From Mariprofundus ferrinatatus (GTDB lineage: Bacteria; Pseudomonadota; Zetaproteobacteria; Mariprofundales; Mariprofundaceae), in NCBI RefSeq assembly GCF_002795825.1, contig NZ_CP018800.1:2044001-2108000 (forward strand): a DNA stretch of 64,000 nt, read 5' to 3'. The notes under the pieces were generated by a model. It had not been told where the DNA came from and ran no database searches. It saw only the letters and a list, made by a program, of their open reading frames with translations. The position numbers were made by a program, and so were the translations under genes. Within the stretch, counting starts at the first letter, position 1. Each line of letters opens with the position of its first letter. Of the stretch, positions 54,230 through 63,400 are shown piece by piece.

Positions 54230-55591
54230 TCAGGCAGATGACACCATGTCTTGAGCAAGCGGCATGCCAGTATCCATATCCCGGAGCTTGTTTCTTAATG
54301 TACGAATGCTAATACCAAGCAGTTTTGCCGCTTCGGTACGATTTCCCTTCACATGTTTGATCGTCTGCTTTATCAGCGCCTGCTCCATATCCCGGATGCT
54401 TACGCCAGCCTTGATCGCATGCTCTTCGGAGCGCTCGGAAGGGAGCAGCTTTGATGCAGCCTCCAGATTCAGGTACTCAACCTGAAGCTGATCTCCCGCA
54501 CAGATCAGGAAGGCACGGTGCATGCAATTCTCGATCTCGCGGGCATTGCCAGGCCAGTTGTAGTGCTGCAGATATTCAACACAGGCCTCACTGATAGCCG
54601 GTGCAGGCTTACCATACATCTCACTAAAACGCTGGAGAAAATGCTCGGCCAGCGGGATGATATCGTCAGGGCGATTTCGGAGCGGGGGAAGCGAAACCGT
54701 CACCACATTCAGGCGATAATAGAGATCCTGGCGAAACACCCCTTCATTGATTGCCTCCTCGATATTGCGGTTGCTGGTGGCGATGAGGCGCACATCCACC
54801 TTGATAGGGCTTCTGCCACCCAGGCGGTCAACCTCCCCTTCCTGGATCACGCGGAGTAACTTCGCCTGCATATGCATCGGCATCTCAGTGATTTCATCCA
54901 GCAGCAGCGTGCCGCCATGTGCAAGTTCGAACTTGCCGGGCCGGGAGCCTGTAGCACCGGTAAACGCCCCCTTTTCATAACCGAACAACTCCGCCTCAAT
55001 CATCCCCTCGGGAATAGCTGCGCAGTTGACCGCAACAAAGGTGCAGTCGTGTCGATTCGAACACTGGTGGACATACTGGGAAAGCCGCTCCTTGCCAGTT
55101 CCCGATTCGCCAAGCACGAGAATGGAAGCGCGGCTGGGCGCAACAAGGGCCACCTGATCCAGCAAGCGCCTGGTCTCGATATCACGGGTAACAAATATGT
55201 TGGTGCCTTTACGCTGCTTGCTGGCCTGTGAAGAGAGATCCGCCTGATGTTGCGCTTTACGTATATAAATACTGAGAATCTCATCCGCGCACGGCAGGGC
55301 ACGGTAATCTGTAGCGCCGGCACTCATGAGTTGCGATGCGCGATCTGCGTTCATCTGATCTGCCAGCACAACCAGAGTGGCCATCGGTGCATGTTGAAAA
55401 ACCTGTTTCGCCTGCATATTGGCAAGATGCGAGTCCATCAGGAAAAATAGCGTCTCTGAATCAGCCTGCAGCTGTTCGACCTGAAACTGTTCCTGCGACT
55501 CCACAGGTAGATCGGAGGCCACCCGCCCAAGCTGAACGCTTAACTCCGCTGCAACAGCCTCAGGAAAGCCCAACAAATATATCTTTTTCAT
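54230..55591 (-). CDS. FleQ-like sigma-54 activator with degenerate receiver
   Basis: 453 residues: N-terminal receiver-like domain (1-125) without the usual acidic pair (IYLLGFPEA) and without the conserved Lys, AAA+ domain (about 145-380) with GESGTGKE, GYEKGAFTGAT and an intact arginine region, and a Fis-type HTH (LLGISIRTLRNKLRDM). The loss of receiver residues is as in FleQ, a master flagellar activator. It starts at the stop of the TPR gene (TAATG). It may activate the sigma-54 promoters of this window. Confidence 0.85.
   Translation of the reverse strand: MKKIYLLGFPEAVAAELSVQLGRVASDLPVESQEQFQVEQLQADSETLFFLMDSHLANMQAKQVFQHAPMATLVVLADQMNADRASQLMSAGATDYRALPCADEILSIYIRKAQHQADLSSQASKQRKGTNIFVTRDIETRRLLDQVALVAPSRASILVLGESGTGKERLSQYVHQCSNRHDCTFVAVNCAAIPEGMIEAELFGYEKGAFTGATGSRPGKFELAHGGTLLLDEITEMPMHMQAKLLRVIQEGEVDRLGGRSPIKVDVRLIATSNRNIEEAINEGVFRQDLYYRLNVVTVSLPPLRNRPDDIIPLAEHFLQRFSEMYGKPAPAISEACVEYLQHYNWPGNAREIENCMHRAFLICAGDQLQVEYLNLEAASKLLPSERSEEHAIKAGVSIRDMEQALIKQTIKHVKGNRTEAAKLLGISIRTLRNKLRDMDTGMPLAQDMVSSA
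54254..54269 (-). promoter_or_regulatory. sigma-54 promoter of flgBC-fliEFGHIJ inside the regulator gene
   Basis: Minus strand TGGCATG-CCGC-TTGCT, GG and GC ten bases apart. It lies within the last codons of the FleQ-like gene, so the basal body operon is transcribed from inside its own activator gene; leader about 55 bases. Confidence 0.85.
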
Positions 55592-57555
55592 TAATGTTGC
55601 CTCTTCACTTGCTCTGCCTGCTCCTGGGCCAGCAGCATGCGAGCCCTCAGCTGGTAGTCAGGATCGGAATCCGGGCTACTCAACAGGGTAAGATGCTCCT
55701 TCGCCATATTCCAGCGCCCGGTATTTTGCGCGCATAGTGCCATCGCATAGTGCCATGCCGCCTTCTGCTCGGACTCAGGCACCTGAAGTAACGCCGTCTC
55801 AGCATCCAGATAACCCATACCCTGGATCAGGGCATCAGCCTGTTCTATGACATACTCCCATCGCTTATCCCCCTCGCTTACAGCTGCCAGCTGCTTCCAT
55901 GCCTCGGCGGCTGTATGCCAGCGTTTCAAATTCAGATTAATACGGGCTCTGGTAAGCCAGTAGGTTTTGCGCAGTTCGGGCGTTAAATCATTCGGATTGA
56001 TATTCGCCAGAGTCTGGCTGGCCGCTGAAGCCTCCCCCCGGGTATTCTGTATGCTTCCGACGATCAGCAGGAGATCCTGGCGATAAAGCGTCTTCTCATG
56101 TTTGGCTAGCCACTGCATGATCTTGATAACGCCGTCCTGATCCCTGCGCTCAGCCCAGAGGCGGGCTTTTTCCAGCATAATACGGTGAGACCAGACCGAA
56201 CCGCCCGCCTCAACATAGAGGCGATCCAGCATCTCCTCTGCATGCACAAAGTCCAATAAATGAATGTAAGCCTGTGCTACTCCGAAAGCCAGCTGCTGCG
56301 ACCTTTCTGGCCTGATCTGCGGATAGCGCTTCCATAACACGACAGCCTGAAGCCACTGCTCCTTCTCCAGCATATTAAGAATATGTCTGCCCAGCAGCTC
56401 TTTTCCCTCACTGCGCGCTGCATCCGCAAAACGGGACGGAGACTCATAGGATGCCGCAATTGCATAGGATGCCGTGGCTCTGGTCATGTATTCCGCATCA
56501 CCCTCTCCCAGTCTCGCCAGAATACGCGCCTGATAGAGCGTTGCCTCAGTCTCAACTTCAGAAAGCTGGTTACTCGCCACCAGCCGGGAGAATTTTTGCA
56601 GGGCCACCTTCAGTTTTGCAGTGTCACTGATGCCTTTGCTCTGCAGCATTAATTGGCGCATATAGGCCTTCTTGCCGACAGCACTCTCCCCATGTCGACT
56701 TGCCAGAATGCCATACATTGTCTCCGCACCCTTGGCATCACCCTGCTCCACCAGAATATCCGCCTGCAACAGGCGTACGGACAAGGCCTCTGGGCTTGAG
56801 ACGTATCTCTTCAGAAAGCGCTTAACATGGACATATTGTACCTGGGTGGTTTCATAGAGGGATAAGAGGCGGATGTATACCTCATAAACATAAGCATCAC
56901 CCTCTATCACTTCAGGGTGATGGGTATAGGCATCCACCATGTTTTTATAGGCCAGTTCAGAATTGCCGTCAGCCTCTTCAATGATTGCCAACCAGACAAA
57001 CCCTTCTGTCTCCTCCAGATCAGAGATATCTGAACTCAGGCCGAAATATCTGAGAAGTACCGAGCGTGCATTCTGAAACTTGCTTCTCTGGATGAGATAG
57101 CGCGCATGCAAGAGCGCCGCTTTTTTTGCCTCCTGAGAGTAGGGGTAGTCGAGTAAAATCGTCTGCAGGGCAGAATTCGCCTGATCATACCTGCCCTGAT
57201 TCCAGCTTAGCCATGCCACCTTCCAGTGCATTTTTACAGCCTCGAACCTCTGGGGGTACTCTTTATGAAGATCCTGGTATGCGCGGATACTTACTTCTGC
57301 TTTGTTATACTTCCTTGCAGCAGCAAGCTTCTCCTCGGACTCAGCCAGAACAAGCAGCAGCTCAAAGCGCTGATCATCGTTCAGCTCAGTATCGGCCAGC
57401 AGCGTGCGGGTCAGGTTGATAGCGCGATGCACCTCTCCCTGCGTCAAAAAAGAACGGACATCATCAACACCCCGCTCATCCGCCGCATGGCAGATGCCCG
57501 TATTAAGGACAAATATAGCCAGAATAGTCGAAATAATTACTGAAGCTGAATGCAT
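55591..57555 (-). CDS. periplasmic TPR-repeat protein
   Basis: 654 residues from the ATG at 57555: signal peptide (IISTILAIFVLNTGICHAA) followed by about twelve TPR-like helical pairs along the whole length (LLDYPYSQEAKKAALLHARYLIQ, VVLWKRYPQIRPERSQQLAFGVA and others). I chose this start because earlier ones extend before the signal peptide. The start lies 15 bases after the -12 GC of a sigma-54 promoter. It is coupled to the FleQ-like gene (TAATG). No match to a named flagellar protein; a motor or export accessory role is likely. Confidence 0.75.
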   Translation of the reverse strand: MHSASVIISTILAIFVLNTGICHAADERGVDDVRSFLTQGEVHRAINLTRTLLADTELNDDQRFELLLVLAESEEKLAAARKYNKAEVSIRAYQDLHKEYPQRFEAVKMHWKVAWLSWNQGRYDQANSALQTILLDYPYSQEAKKAALLHARYLIQRSKFQNARSVLLRYFGLSSDISDLEETEGFVWLAIIEEADGNSELAYKNMVDAYTHHPEVIEGDAYVYEVYIRLLSLYETTQVQYVHVKRFLKRYVSSPEALSVRLLQADILVEQGDAKGAETMYGILASRHGESAVGKKAYMRQLMLQSKGISDTAKLKVALQKFSRLVASNQLSEVETEATLYQARILARLGEGDAEYMTRATASYAIAASYESPSRFADAARSEGKELLGRHILNMLEKEQWLQAVVLWKRYPQIRPERSQQLAFGVAQAYIHLLDFVHAEEMLDRLYVEAGGSVWSHRIMLEKARLWAERRDQDGVIKIMQWLAKHEKTLYRQDLLLIVGSIQNTRGEASAASQTLANINPNDLTPELRKTYWLTRARINLNLKRWHTAAEAWKQLAAVSEGDKRWEYVIEQADALIQGMGYLDAETALLQVPESEQKAAWHYAMALCAQNTGRWNMAKEHLTLLSSPDSDPDYQLRARMLLAQEQAEQVKRQH

Positions 57556-57568
57556 AGTAGTAAGGGTA

Positions 57569-57584
57569 AGCAAAACCCATGCCG
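57569..57584 (-). promoter_or_regulatory. sigma-54 promoter of the TPR-activator genes
   Basis: Minus strand CGGCATG-GGTT-TTGCT with GG and GC ten bases apart. A FleQ-like activator would thus be under sigma-54 control itself. Confidence 0.65.
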
Positions 57585-57732
57585 TATTCAGACAATGCAT
57601 ATGGCCGAAATCTGAATGGCGCCCCAACCGCCGCCGGGCTGCTTATCTGAGGCAAGAGCTGCTCCGCTGAATGAGCGCCCCTGACCAGGTGCTGTTTCTG
57701 ATTCAGTACCGACTCAAATCGTCAAAACAGCG

Positions 57733-58491
57733 CTAGTATTCCGGGCCAACCGGCGTCGGGTCTTTCGAGTCCAGCAACTCCACAGAAACTTCCACGTTTG
57801 CATTGATATAGCCCTGCGGATTGGTTTTTCCCATCAACAGAAAAGCCGGGGTCGAAACATCAACCTGCGCCCTCTGGCACTGCCTGCTTTTTATATTGTT
57901 CGAATGCTCTGCTGGACAAAAGTCTGTGATGTAAAGCACCACTGATTTCGCCACCTTTGGCCTTTTTCCGAGCGCCTGGGTCAGATCTTCAACTATACCC
58001 CCTGGCAAGTAATTATTGGTGGGAGGGTTGTTGTCGTTGATTTGTGCGATCAGAGACGGTTCGCCACTCTGCCCGCAAAATTCATCATCCAGGCATTTAA
58101 CCCGTACCTTTCTTCCACACAGGTTCCAGTTTTCAATACAGCTGGGCTCTGACTGGGAGTCTTTCGAACACTTTTTCATCCCCAGTAGCGCAGGTGAGTC
58201 GCTTGGTGCCACGAACCAATGACGGTAATCACCATGATGGAATCTCATATCACTTACGGTGTTGTCACACGCAAGCCCAAAGCGCTTGGTGGTCAAGGCC
58301 CCCATCGTTGAGCTCCACTTGCCATCCATAATAAATGTATTGTCGGTAGTGTTGATAACAGACATCGGGATAACTCCCCAGTCGGCCCCATCTCTTCCGG
58401 AAGCGGTATTTTGCAAATCTTTTGCCGGAGATGTGCCCGCACAGCAGGAAATCACCAGTGACAGCAGGACTATCAAAAGTGCTTTGATCAT
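57733..58491 (-). CDS. unknown lipoprotein, possibly double-psi beta-barrel (expansin-like)
   Basis: 252 residues from the ATG at 58491, after GGGGAAGG. Lipoprotein signal with VISCC before the mature end, about ten Cys, and a mid to late part with a CGRKVRVKC strand, IDFCP-like YITDFCPAEHS and VDVSTPAFLLMG. That order (CGxxVxV, DxCP, vDxSxxAF) is the double-psi beta-barrel of expansin and rare lipoprotein A types. The match is by eye, so the fold is a suggestion. It is transcribed after the cyclase-like gene. Confidence 0.55.
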   Translation of the reverse strand: MIKALLIVLLSLVISCCAGTSPAKDLQNTASGRDGADWGVIPMSVINTTDNTFIMDGKWSSTMGALTTKRFGLACDNTVSDMRFHHGDYRHWFVAPSDSPALLGMKKCSKDSQSEPSCIENWNLCGRKVRVKCLDDEFCGQSGEPSLIAQINDNNPPTNNYLPGGIVEDLTQALGKRPKVAKSVVLYITDFCPAEHSNNIKSRQCQRAQVDVSTPAFLLMGKTNPQGYINANVEVSVELLDSKDPTPVGPEY

Positions 58492-58716
58492 GCTTGTAAC
58501 CTTCCCCTTATTGTTGATCCAGATATTCCTTGTTTCACAACACTGACCTGTTCGTTTGTCAGACCTGTTTCCTGCTCCACCCACGATGTTTGGTGCACAT
58601 TTCCACCGGTTTCCAGATACTATTGAAAATTGCGATTCGCCGGAAGCAACCATCAGGGCTGACGACATCACCACTGGGATCCCGGACTGCAAGCAACGGA
58701 TCCTTTTGCGGCACTT
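58492..58716. other. non-coding gap between the lipoprotein and cyclase-like genes
   Basis: 225 bases with no supported coding frame, promoter or hairpin that I could see. Confidence 0.3.
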
Positions 58717-60117
58717 TCATTTGGACACTCCGGTCGCACCTTCGGTTTCCAAATGATGGATGGCAGTGGAGGCGGCTTTTTGCACCTCAGCAATCAGGCG
58801 CTCTGTTTTAGGGCTGATTTTTGCAACCTGCAAGCTTTCTCCTCCGGCGAGCGTCCGGTTTTCCACGCCGCTCTTCTCAAAGGCATATGCAAGCTGATGC
58901 AAAATCTCACCACCGGCAATGACATCATGTTCGCTGCCCAGCAAGGCCAGATGCTCTGCCAGTGACACAGCCGCACCGACAGCCCTGAACTCCCTGTGTC
59001 TGCCCGCCCCCAAGAAACCGGTAAGCACTTCTCCCTGAGCCAGACCGATTTTGAACGCGACAGTGCTTCCGTCGGATCGATGCAACGACAGCATTTTTGA
59101 CGCCTCAATGAGTTCAAGGGCGCACTTTGCCGCCCGATCCTGATAGTTCCTCAGATTAAACGGGTGATTAAACACCGCAACCATATGGCCGCCTGAAATT
59201 GCATCAAGATGCCCGCCGTTCTCCGATACGATGGCATGCAATATTCTGAAGAACCTGTTTAGTTCAGACAAGCCGCCAAGCTCACGGAGATCAGAGATAT
59301 AGCCTGCAAAATCAACCATCTCCACTGCCATGACAGCAACCGTCCTCGCCGGATGGTCTGTATTAACCAATGTTCTCTCGAAGCCATCGGAAACCTGTTG
59401 CGGGCTTTGGTAACGACCGAACACCTCATGCGTCATCTGGCGATGTGAAAGCCGGGAAACCATCTGATTAAAGTCGCCAACAGCCTCTCCGATTTCTCCG
59501 CTTCCATAACCGGGGATATGGACAGAGAAATCTCCACCCCCAACCTGCCTTGATGCCATGGAAATCCTTCGCATCAAGTCTGTAAGGGTGCCAGAGAAGC
59601 GGTACATCAAGGCTCCGGCCAGCATGGCAAGAAGCAGTGCGACCATGGCGATAAGCAACTTCTTTCCGCTGCTGTAAACATCCTCTTCAGGAGCCGGCAT
59701 ATGCAATGCAATCACACCCAGATCTGTTTTGTTGAGATTAACCCCCTGGGCATACCAGCGCTCCTGCCCCTCAACCGAGAGCAGTTGCAAATGATGGGAA
59801 GGGAGAGAACTTACCGCATCAGGGATTACCCCTTCCCCGAACTGCTCGCTCTCGCCATTGGCCCAGCGAAGATAAACTATCGATCCGGGCGATGTTGCAA
59901 CAAACTCCTCCATCAGTCGGTCAACTTCCGTCCTGCTGTCTGCCATCATCGGCATTCTCAGGGCACCTGACAGCATGGAGAGTGTATATCGCACATAATC
60001 ATCCCGCTCGACTCGCAACGCATCCCGCTCAACAGCAATAATACTCAGCGCCATGACAGCCGAACCGGCTAAAGTCAGAAATGCTGCAAATAAGCTCCAG
60101 GACCAACGTAAAGACAT
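58717..60117 (-). CDS. HAMP plus class III cyclase-like protein, catalytic residues lost
   Basis: 466 residues: membrane helix about 8-28, periplasmic domain about 29-150, second helix about 153-175, HAMP about 175-230, then an adenylate/guanylate cyclase homology domain (about 255-430). Metal-binding Asp residues are replaced: FADIRGF-like region reads AVEMVDF (Glu) and the GDAVMAVF motif reads GGHMVAVF (Gly). The transition-state Asn and Arg in VNLAARL read VSLAEHL. So it is probably inactive and regulatory. Its promoter is sigma-54 type and shared with motAB. Confidence 0.85.
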   Translation of the reverse strand: MSLRWSWSLFAAFLTLAGSAVMALSIIAVERDALRVERDDYVRYTLSMLSGALRMPMMADSRTEVDRLMEEFVATSPGSIVYLRWANGESEQFGEGVIPDAVSSLPSHHLQLLSVEGQERWYAQGVNLNKTDLGVIALHMPAPEEDVYSSGKKLLIAMVALLLAMLAGALMYRFSGTLTDLMRRISMASRQVGGGDFSVHIPGYGSGEIGEAVGDFNQMVSRLSHRQMTHEVFGRYQSPQQVSDGFERTLVNTDHPARTVAVMAVEMVDFAGYISDLRELGGLSELNRFFRILHAIVSENGGHLDAISGGHMVAVFNHPFNLRNYQDRAAKCALELIEASKMLSLHRSDGSTVAFKIGLAQGEVLTGFLGAGRHREFRAVGAAVSLAEHLALLGSEHDVIAGGEILHQLAYAFEKSGVENRTLAGGESLQVAKISPKTERLIAEVQKAASTAIHHLETEGATGVSK

Positions 60118-60118
60118 T

Positions 60119-60178
60119 CTACCATCTCCCCCAATACACTTCTGACAACTGGACAGCCATTTTTTGAACCCAGTTCAT
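60119..60178 (-). other. possible 19-residue upstream ORF before the cyclase-like gene
   Basis: ATG at 60178 reads MNWVQKMAVQLSEVYWGRW and stops with TAG one base before the cyclase ATG. It lies near the expected transcription start of the sigma-54 promoter. A coupling or leader role is possible; nothing shows that it is translated. Confidence 0.25.
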
Positions 60179-60185
60179 CGGCATA

Positions 60186-60201
60186 AGCAAAAGATCAGCC
60201 A
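60186..60201 (-). promoter_or_regulatory. sigma-54 promoter of the cyclase-like gene
   Basis: Minus strand TGGCTGA-TCTT-TTGCT, GG and GC ten bases apart. Its -24 element is 13 bases from the -24 element of the divergent motA promoter. Confidence 0.8.
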
Positions 60202-60214
60202 CCTTCATGGCTGT

Positions 60215-60230
60215 TGGCAGATAAATTGCT
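60215..60230 (+). promoter_or_regulatory. sigma-54 promoter of the second motAB pair
   Basis: TGGCAGA-TAAA-TTGCT with GG and GC ten bases apart; leader of about 50 bases to the motA ATG, which follows AAGGAGGGGG. Confidence 0.85.
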
Positions 60231-60292
60231 CGGTTCACCGCAAACATCGTATTCAATTCAACGCAACCGTTCTAAACAAGGAGGGGGTTTAA

Positions 60293-61141
60293 ATGGATTT
60301 CTCAACCATTGCCGGTATTCTGGCAGGATTCGGGCTGATCGTGCTCTCCATATTCCTCTCAGCCGTGGAACCGGGAATATACGTCAATCTGACTGGTTTG
60401 ATTATTGTTATCGGCGGCACCATGGCCGCCACGCTGGTCAGCTATCCAACCCACGAACTGAGGAAAATCAGCAAAGCGCTGGCCAATGTTTTCCATCGCA
60501 CCGAATACTCTATCCGTGATGACATTTACGAGATCGCCCAGGCCGCCCGCTTTCGCAGGCATGGAAATCTGGCCGGCATAGAAGAGCGCCTCGCAAAAAT
60601 CGAAAACCCTTTTTTGCGTACCTCCATCCAGCTGGTGGTTGATAACACGCCTGCCGATGAGATTGTGAACATGCTGCAATGGCGGATTAAACGTTTAAGA
60701 GAGAAGGAGCGGGCTGAGGCGCAGGTGTTTCACACCATGGCCGCCTATGCGCCCGCCTTTGGCATGTTCGGCACACTCGTAGGCATGGTCAACATGCTCT
60801 ATGGCGTGAATGGTCCCGACTCATTGAATATGGGACACAATATGGCTGTGGCACTGATGACAACACTCTACGGCGTACTGTTGGCCAATCTGATTTTTAA
60901 ACCCGTAGCAATCAAGCTTGAACGGCGAACAGAGAAACGCACCATGATCATGCGCATGATTGTCGAGGGTGCCATCATGCTCGCAAGTGACCGAGGCCCG
61001 ATATTTATCCGGGAAACACTGAAATCATTTTCAGCCCAATATGAGGATGAACTACGCGGCAGCAGCCACTCATCCGAAGATGAGCTTCGCGCATCAACCG
61101 GAAAACGTTCGCTTCGCGCCAGTCCGGATGACAACTTCTAA
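60293..61141 (+). CDS. motA: flagellar stator protein MotA (second set)
   Basis: 282 residues with the same plan as the first MotA: N-terminal helices (9-28, 35-52) and the pair after 150 (MAAYAPAFGMFGTLVGMVNML and MAVALMTTLYGVLLANLIFKPV). A longer C-terminal tail rich in Ser and acidic residues (about 245-282) is specific to this copy. It shares one base with motB (TAATG). Confidence 0.92.
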   Translation: MDFSTIAGILAGFGLIVLSIFLSAVEPGIYVNLTGLIIVIGGTMAATLVSYPTHELRKISKALANVFHRTEYSIRDDIYEIAQAARFRRHGNLAGIEERLAKIENPFLRTSIQLVVDNTPADEIVNMLQWRIKRLREKERAEAQVFHTMAAYAPAFGMFGTLVGMVNMLYGVNGPDSLNMGHNMAVALMTTLYGVLLANLIFKPVAIKLERRTEKRTMIMRMIVEGAIMLASDRGPIFIRETLKSFSAQYEDELRGSSHSSEDELRASTGKRSLRASPDDNF

Positions 61142-61899
61142 TGCAAGAGATACTGAACAAGGAACAGCCAGGTGATAGCCCTGCAGGCCTTTCACTGCTT
61201 CGAACCCACGCCCTGGATGAGCCGGAGCCAATCGATGACTCACCTGAGATAACGCAAGACACATGGATGGTCTCCTATCTGGATCTGGTCACCCTGCTGT
61301 TGAGCCTATTCATTGTAATGGGGACACTCAATGCACCAAAAGCGGGCATTCAGGTGCAGGAGACCTCTAACGGCATGAATGCCAAGAATCAGGAAACGCC
61401 TGTAAGCATGGATGCCACCATCAAACGACAGGGCCAGAAGCAGGGGCTGGAGGAGGAGCTCAACCGTATCATCGGCAGCAACTCACTGGGCGGCGTCATG
61501 GACGTCAAGGTATCCCCCGGCCAGATTCGCCTGCAGATGCACGCCAGCATGCTTTTTGGAGCAGGCGAGGCCAATCTCAACGACTCGGCAGGCACCCCGT
61601 TAAAGGATCTCGCAAGACTGTTACAGGGCTATCCGGGCAGGGTCGAAGTCGCAGGCCATAGTGACAATATTCCGGTCTCCGGAGGGCGCTACCGCTCGAA
61701 CTGGGAACTCTCATCGGCACGTGCCGCCTCCGTAGTTGAATCCCTTATAGAGATCGGCATTCCTGCCAGCAGATTACACGCGACTGGTTATGCCGACACG
61801 CGCCCTATCACCACCAATGCCACCCCCGAGGGCAGGGCAAAGAACCGCCGCGTTGAGTTTATCGTTGAAATGGGACCGGAGTTGATCCACAAACGCTGA
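61141..61899 (+). CDS. motB: flagellar stator protein MotB (second set)
   Basis: 252 residues. The membrane helix WMVSYLDLVTLLLSLFIVM has the ion-binding Asp in register. The OmpA/MotB domain contains VEVAGHSDNIPVSGGRYRSNWELSSARA and KNRRVEFIVEM. With the first stator, this genome can build at least two stators. Confidence 0.92.
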   Translation: MQEILNKEQPGDSPAGLSLLRTHALDEPEPIDDSPEITQDTWMVSYLDLVTLLLSLFIVMGTLNAPKAGIQVQETSNGMNAKNQETPVSMDATIKRQGQKQGLEEELNRIIGSNSLGGVMDVKVSPGQIRLQMHASMLFGAGEANLNDSAGTPLKDLARLLQGYPGRVEVAGHSDNIPVSGGRYRSNWELSSARAASVVESLIEIGIPASRLHATGYADTRPITTNATPEGRAKNRRVEFIVEMGPELIHKR

Positions 61900-61956
61900 C
61901 TGATCGAAGCCTGCAGGCAAGCAGATGAACCGATCAATCTACAAGCCCTCAGCAGT

Positions 61957-63351
61957 TCACTCCTGGGACTGGACGATGCCCTTCTTTTTGATTTTCTCAA
62001 CCAGCGTTGTCCGGTTCATTGAGAGAAAATTGGCAGCACGGTTCTTATTCCAGTCAAATCGCTCAAGGGCCGACTGAATAAGGTGGTTTTCAAACTCATC
62101 CACAGTGGCTTTCAGGTCAATATGGTCCACCTCGTTGATATCGATCTGGAAATTCTGCACCAGGCGTGCCTGTTCACTGATCATGCGTGAAGGCAAGTCA
62201 TCGATCTCGACCACCCCCTCCCGCTTAAGCGTACAGACGCGCTCGATAAGATTGCGCAGCTCGCGCACATTGCCCGGCCACACATAGGAGAGCAGCACCT
62301 GCTTGGCTTCACTGGAAAGACCTGTGACATTAGAACCCTTCTCGGTATTGAAATATCCCAGGAAATGGTTGGCCAGCAGCAGGATATCATCCCCCCGCTC
62401 CCGAAGTGGGGGAAGATGCAATGGAATAACGTTTAGCCTGTAGTAGAGATCTTCCCTGAATCGTCCGGCTTCAATCTCCTCCTCCAGGTTCCGATGCGTC
62501 GCTGCAATGACACGCACATCCACCTCGATGCTCTGCTGGCTGCCCACGGGTTCAAAGCAGCGCTCCTGCAAAACACGCAGCAGTTTCACCTGAAGTTTGG
62601 GGCTCATATCTCCGATTTCGTCAAGGAAGATTGCCCCCCCATTGGCCAGCTCAAAACGGCCGGGGCGCGACTTGATAGCGCCGGTAAAAGCCCCCTTCAC
62701 ATGACCAAACAGCTCAGACTCCAAAAGCTCCTCTGGAATAGCGCCGCAATTGATCGAAACCAGCGGCTTCTTTGAGCGCGAACCGCTGCTGTGCAGTGCC
62801 TTGGCCAGCACCTCCTTGCCACTGCCGGACTCGCCAGAGATCAGAATGGTACTGTCGGAGTTGGCCAGCAATTTCACCGTTTCCTGCAGGTGTCGCATAG
62901 CTGCGCAATGGCCTGTGAAACCGGTAAGGTTTTCTGCCGATCTAACCTGCTCCCGCAGTGTACGGTTATCCTTTTGCAGTTGCTGAGTTTTCAGGAACTC
63001 GCCAACACGCACCCCCAGCTCATCAAGGTCAAACGGCTTTTTAAGGAAATCATTTGCCCCCAGGCGAACCGCATCAATTGCCGTATCCACTTCGGCATAG
63101 CCGGTCATGATAATGATGCCCATTTCCGGATCAGAGCTGTGGAATTCACGCATCAACTCGATGCCATTACCATCTGGAAGGCGCACATCAAGAATACACA
63201 GATCAAATTTTCCGAGGTCGAGCGCCTCACGGGCCCGGGTTGCATTTGAGGCGCCAGTGACATGAAATCCTGATGCCTCCAGGTACTCCCTGAGGATTAG
63301 CCGAAACTCCTCATTATCTTCAACCAGTAATATAAACGCGGACTGCTCCAT
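61957..63351 (-). CDS. NtrC-type sigma-54 response regulator (FlgR/FleR-like)
   Basis: 464 residues: intact receiver (LLVEDNEEFR; Asp in CILDVRLPDGNG; Lys in LKKPFDL), AAA+ domain (about 145-380) with GESGSGKE and GHVKGAFTGAI, and a Fis HTH (NRAANFLSMNRTTLVEKI). Its position next to fliQ/fliR and motAB suggests control of late flagellar genes. No cognate FleS-type kinase lies beside it; the gene converges with motB and diverges from fliQ. Confidence 0.9.
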   Translation of the reverse strand: MEQSAFILLVEDNEEFRLILREYLEASGFHVTGASNATRAREALDLGKFDLCILDVRLPDGNGIELMREFHSSDPEMGIIIMTGYAEVDTAIDAVRLGANDFLKKPFDLDELGVRVGEFLKTQQLQKDNRTLREQVRSAENLTGFTGHCAAMRHLQETVKLLANSDSTILISGESGSGKEVLAKALHSSGSRSKKPLVSINCGAIPEELLESELFGHVKGAFTGAIKSRPGRFELANGGAIFLDEIGDMSPKLQVKLLRVLQERCFEPVGSQQSIEVDVRVIAATHRNLEEEIEAGRFREDLYYRLNVIPLHLPPLRERGDDILLLANHFLGYFNTEKGSNVTGLSSEAKQVLLSYVWPGNVRELRNLIERVCTLKREGVVEIDDLPSRMISEQARLVQNFQIDINEVDHIDLKATVDEFENHLIQSALERFDWNKNRAANFLSMNRTTLVEKIKKKGIVQSQE

Positions 63352-63374
63352 TGATAGGACTCCTCTGCAGGCTG

Positions 63375-63390
63375 AGGCACTTTATTTGCC
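63375..63390 (+). promoter_or_regulatory. sigma-54 promoter (distal) upstream of fliQ
   Basis: AGGCACT-TTAT-TTGCC with GG and GC ten bases apart. An ATG (63401) lies 12 bases after the -12 GC. Confidence 0.7.
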
Positions 63391-63400
63391 AGTCAAAATA

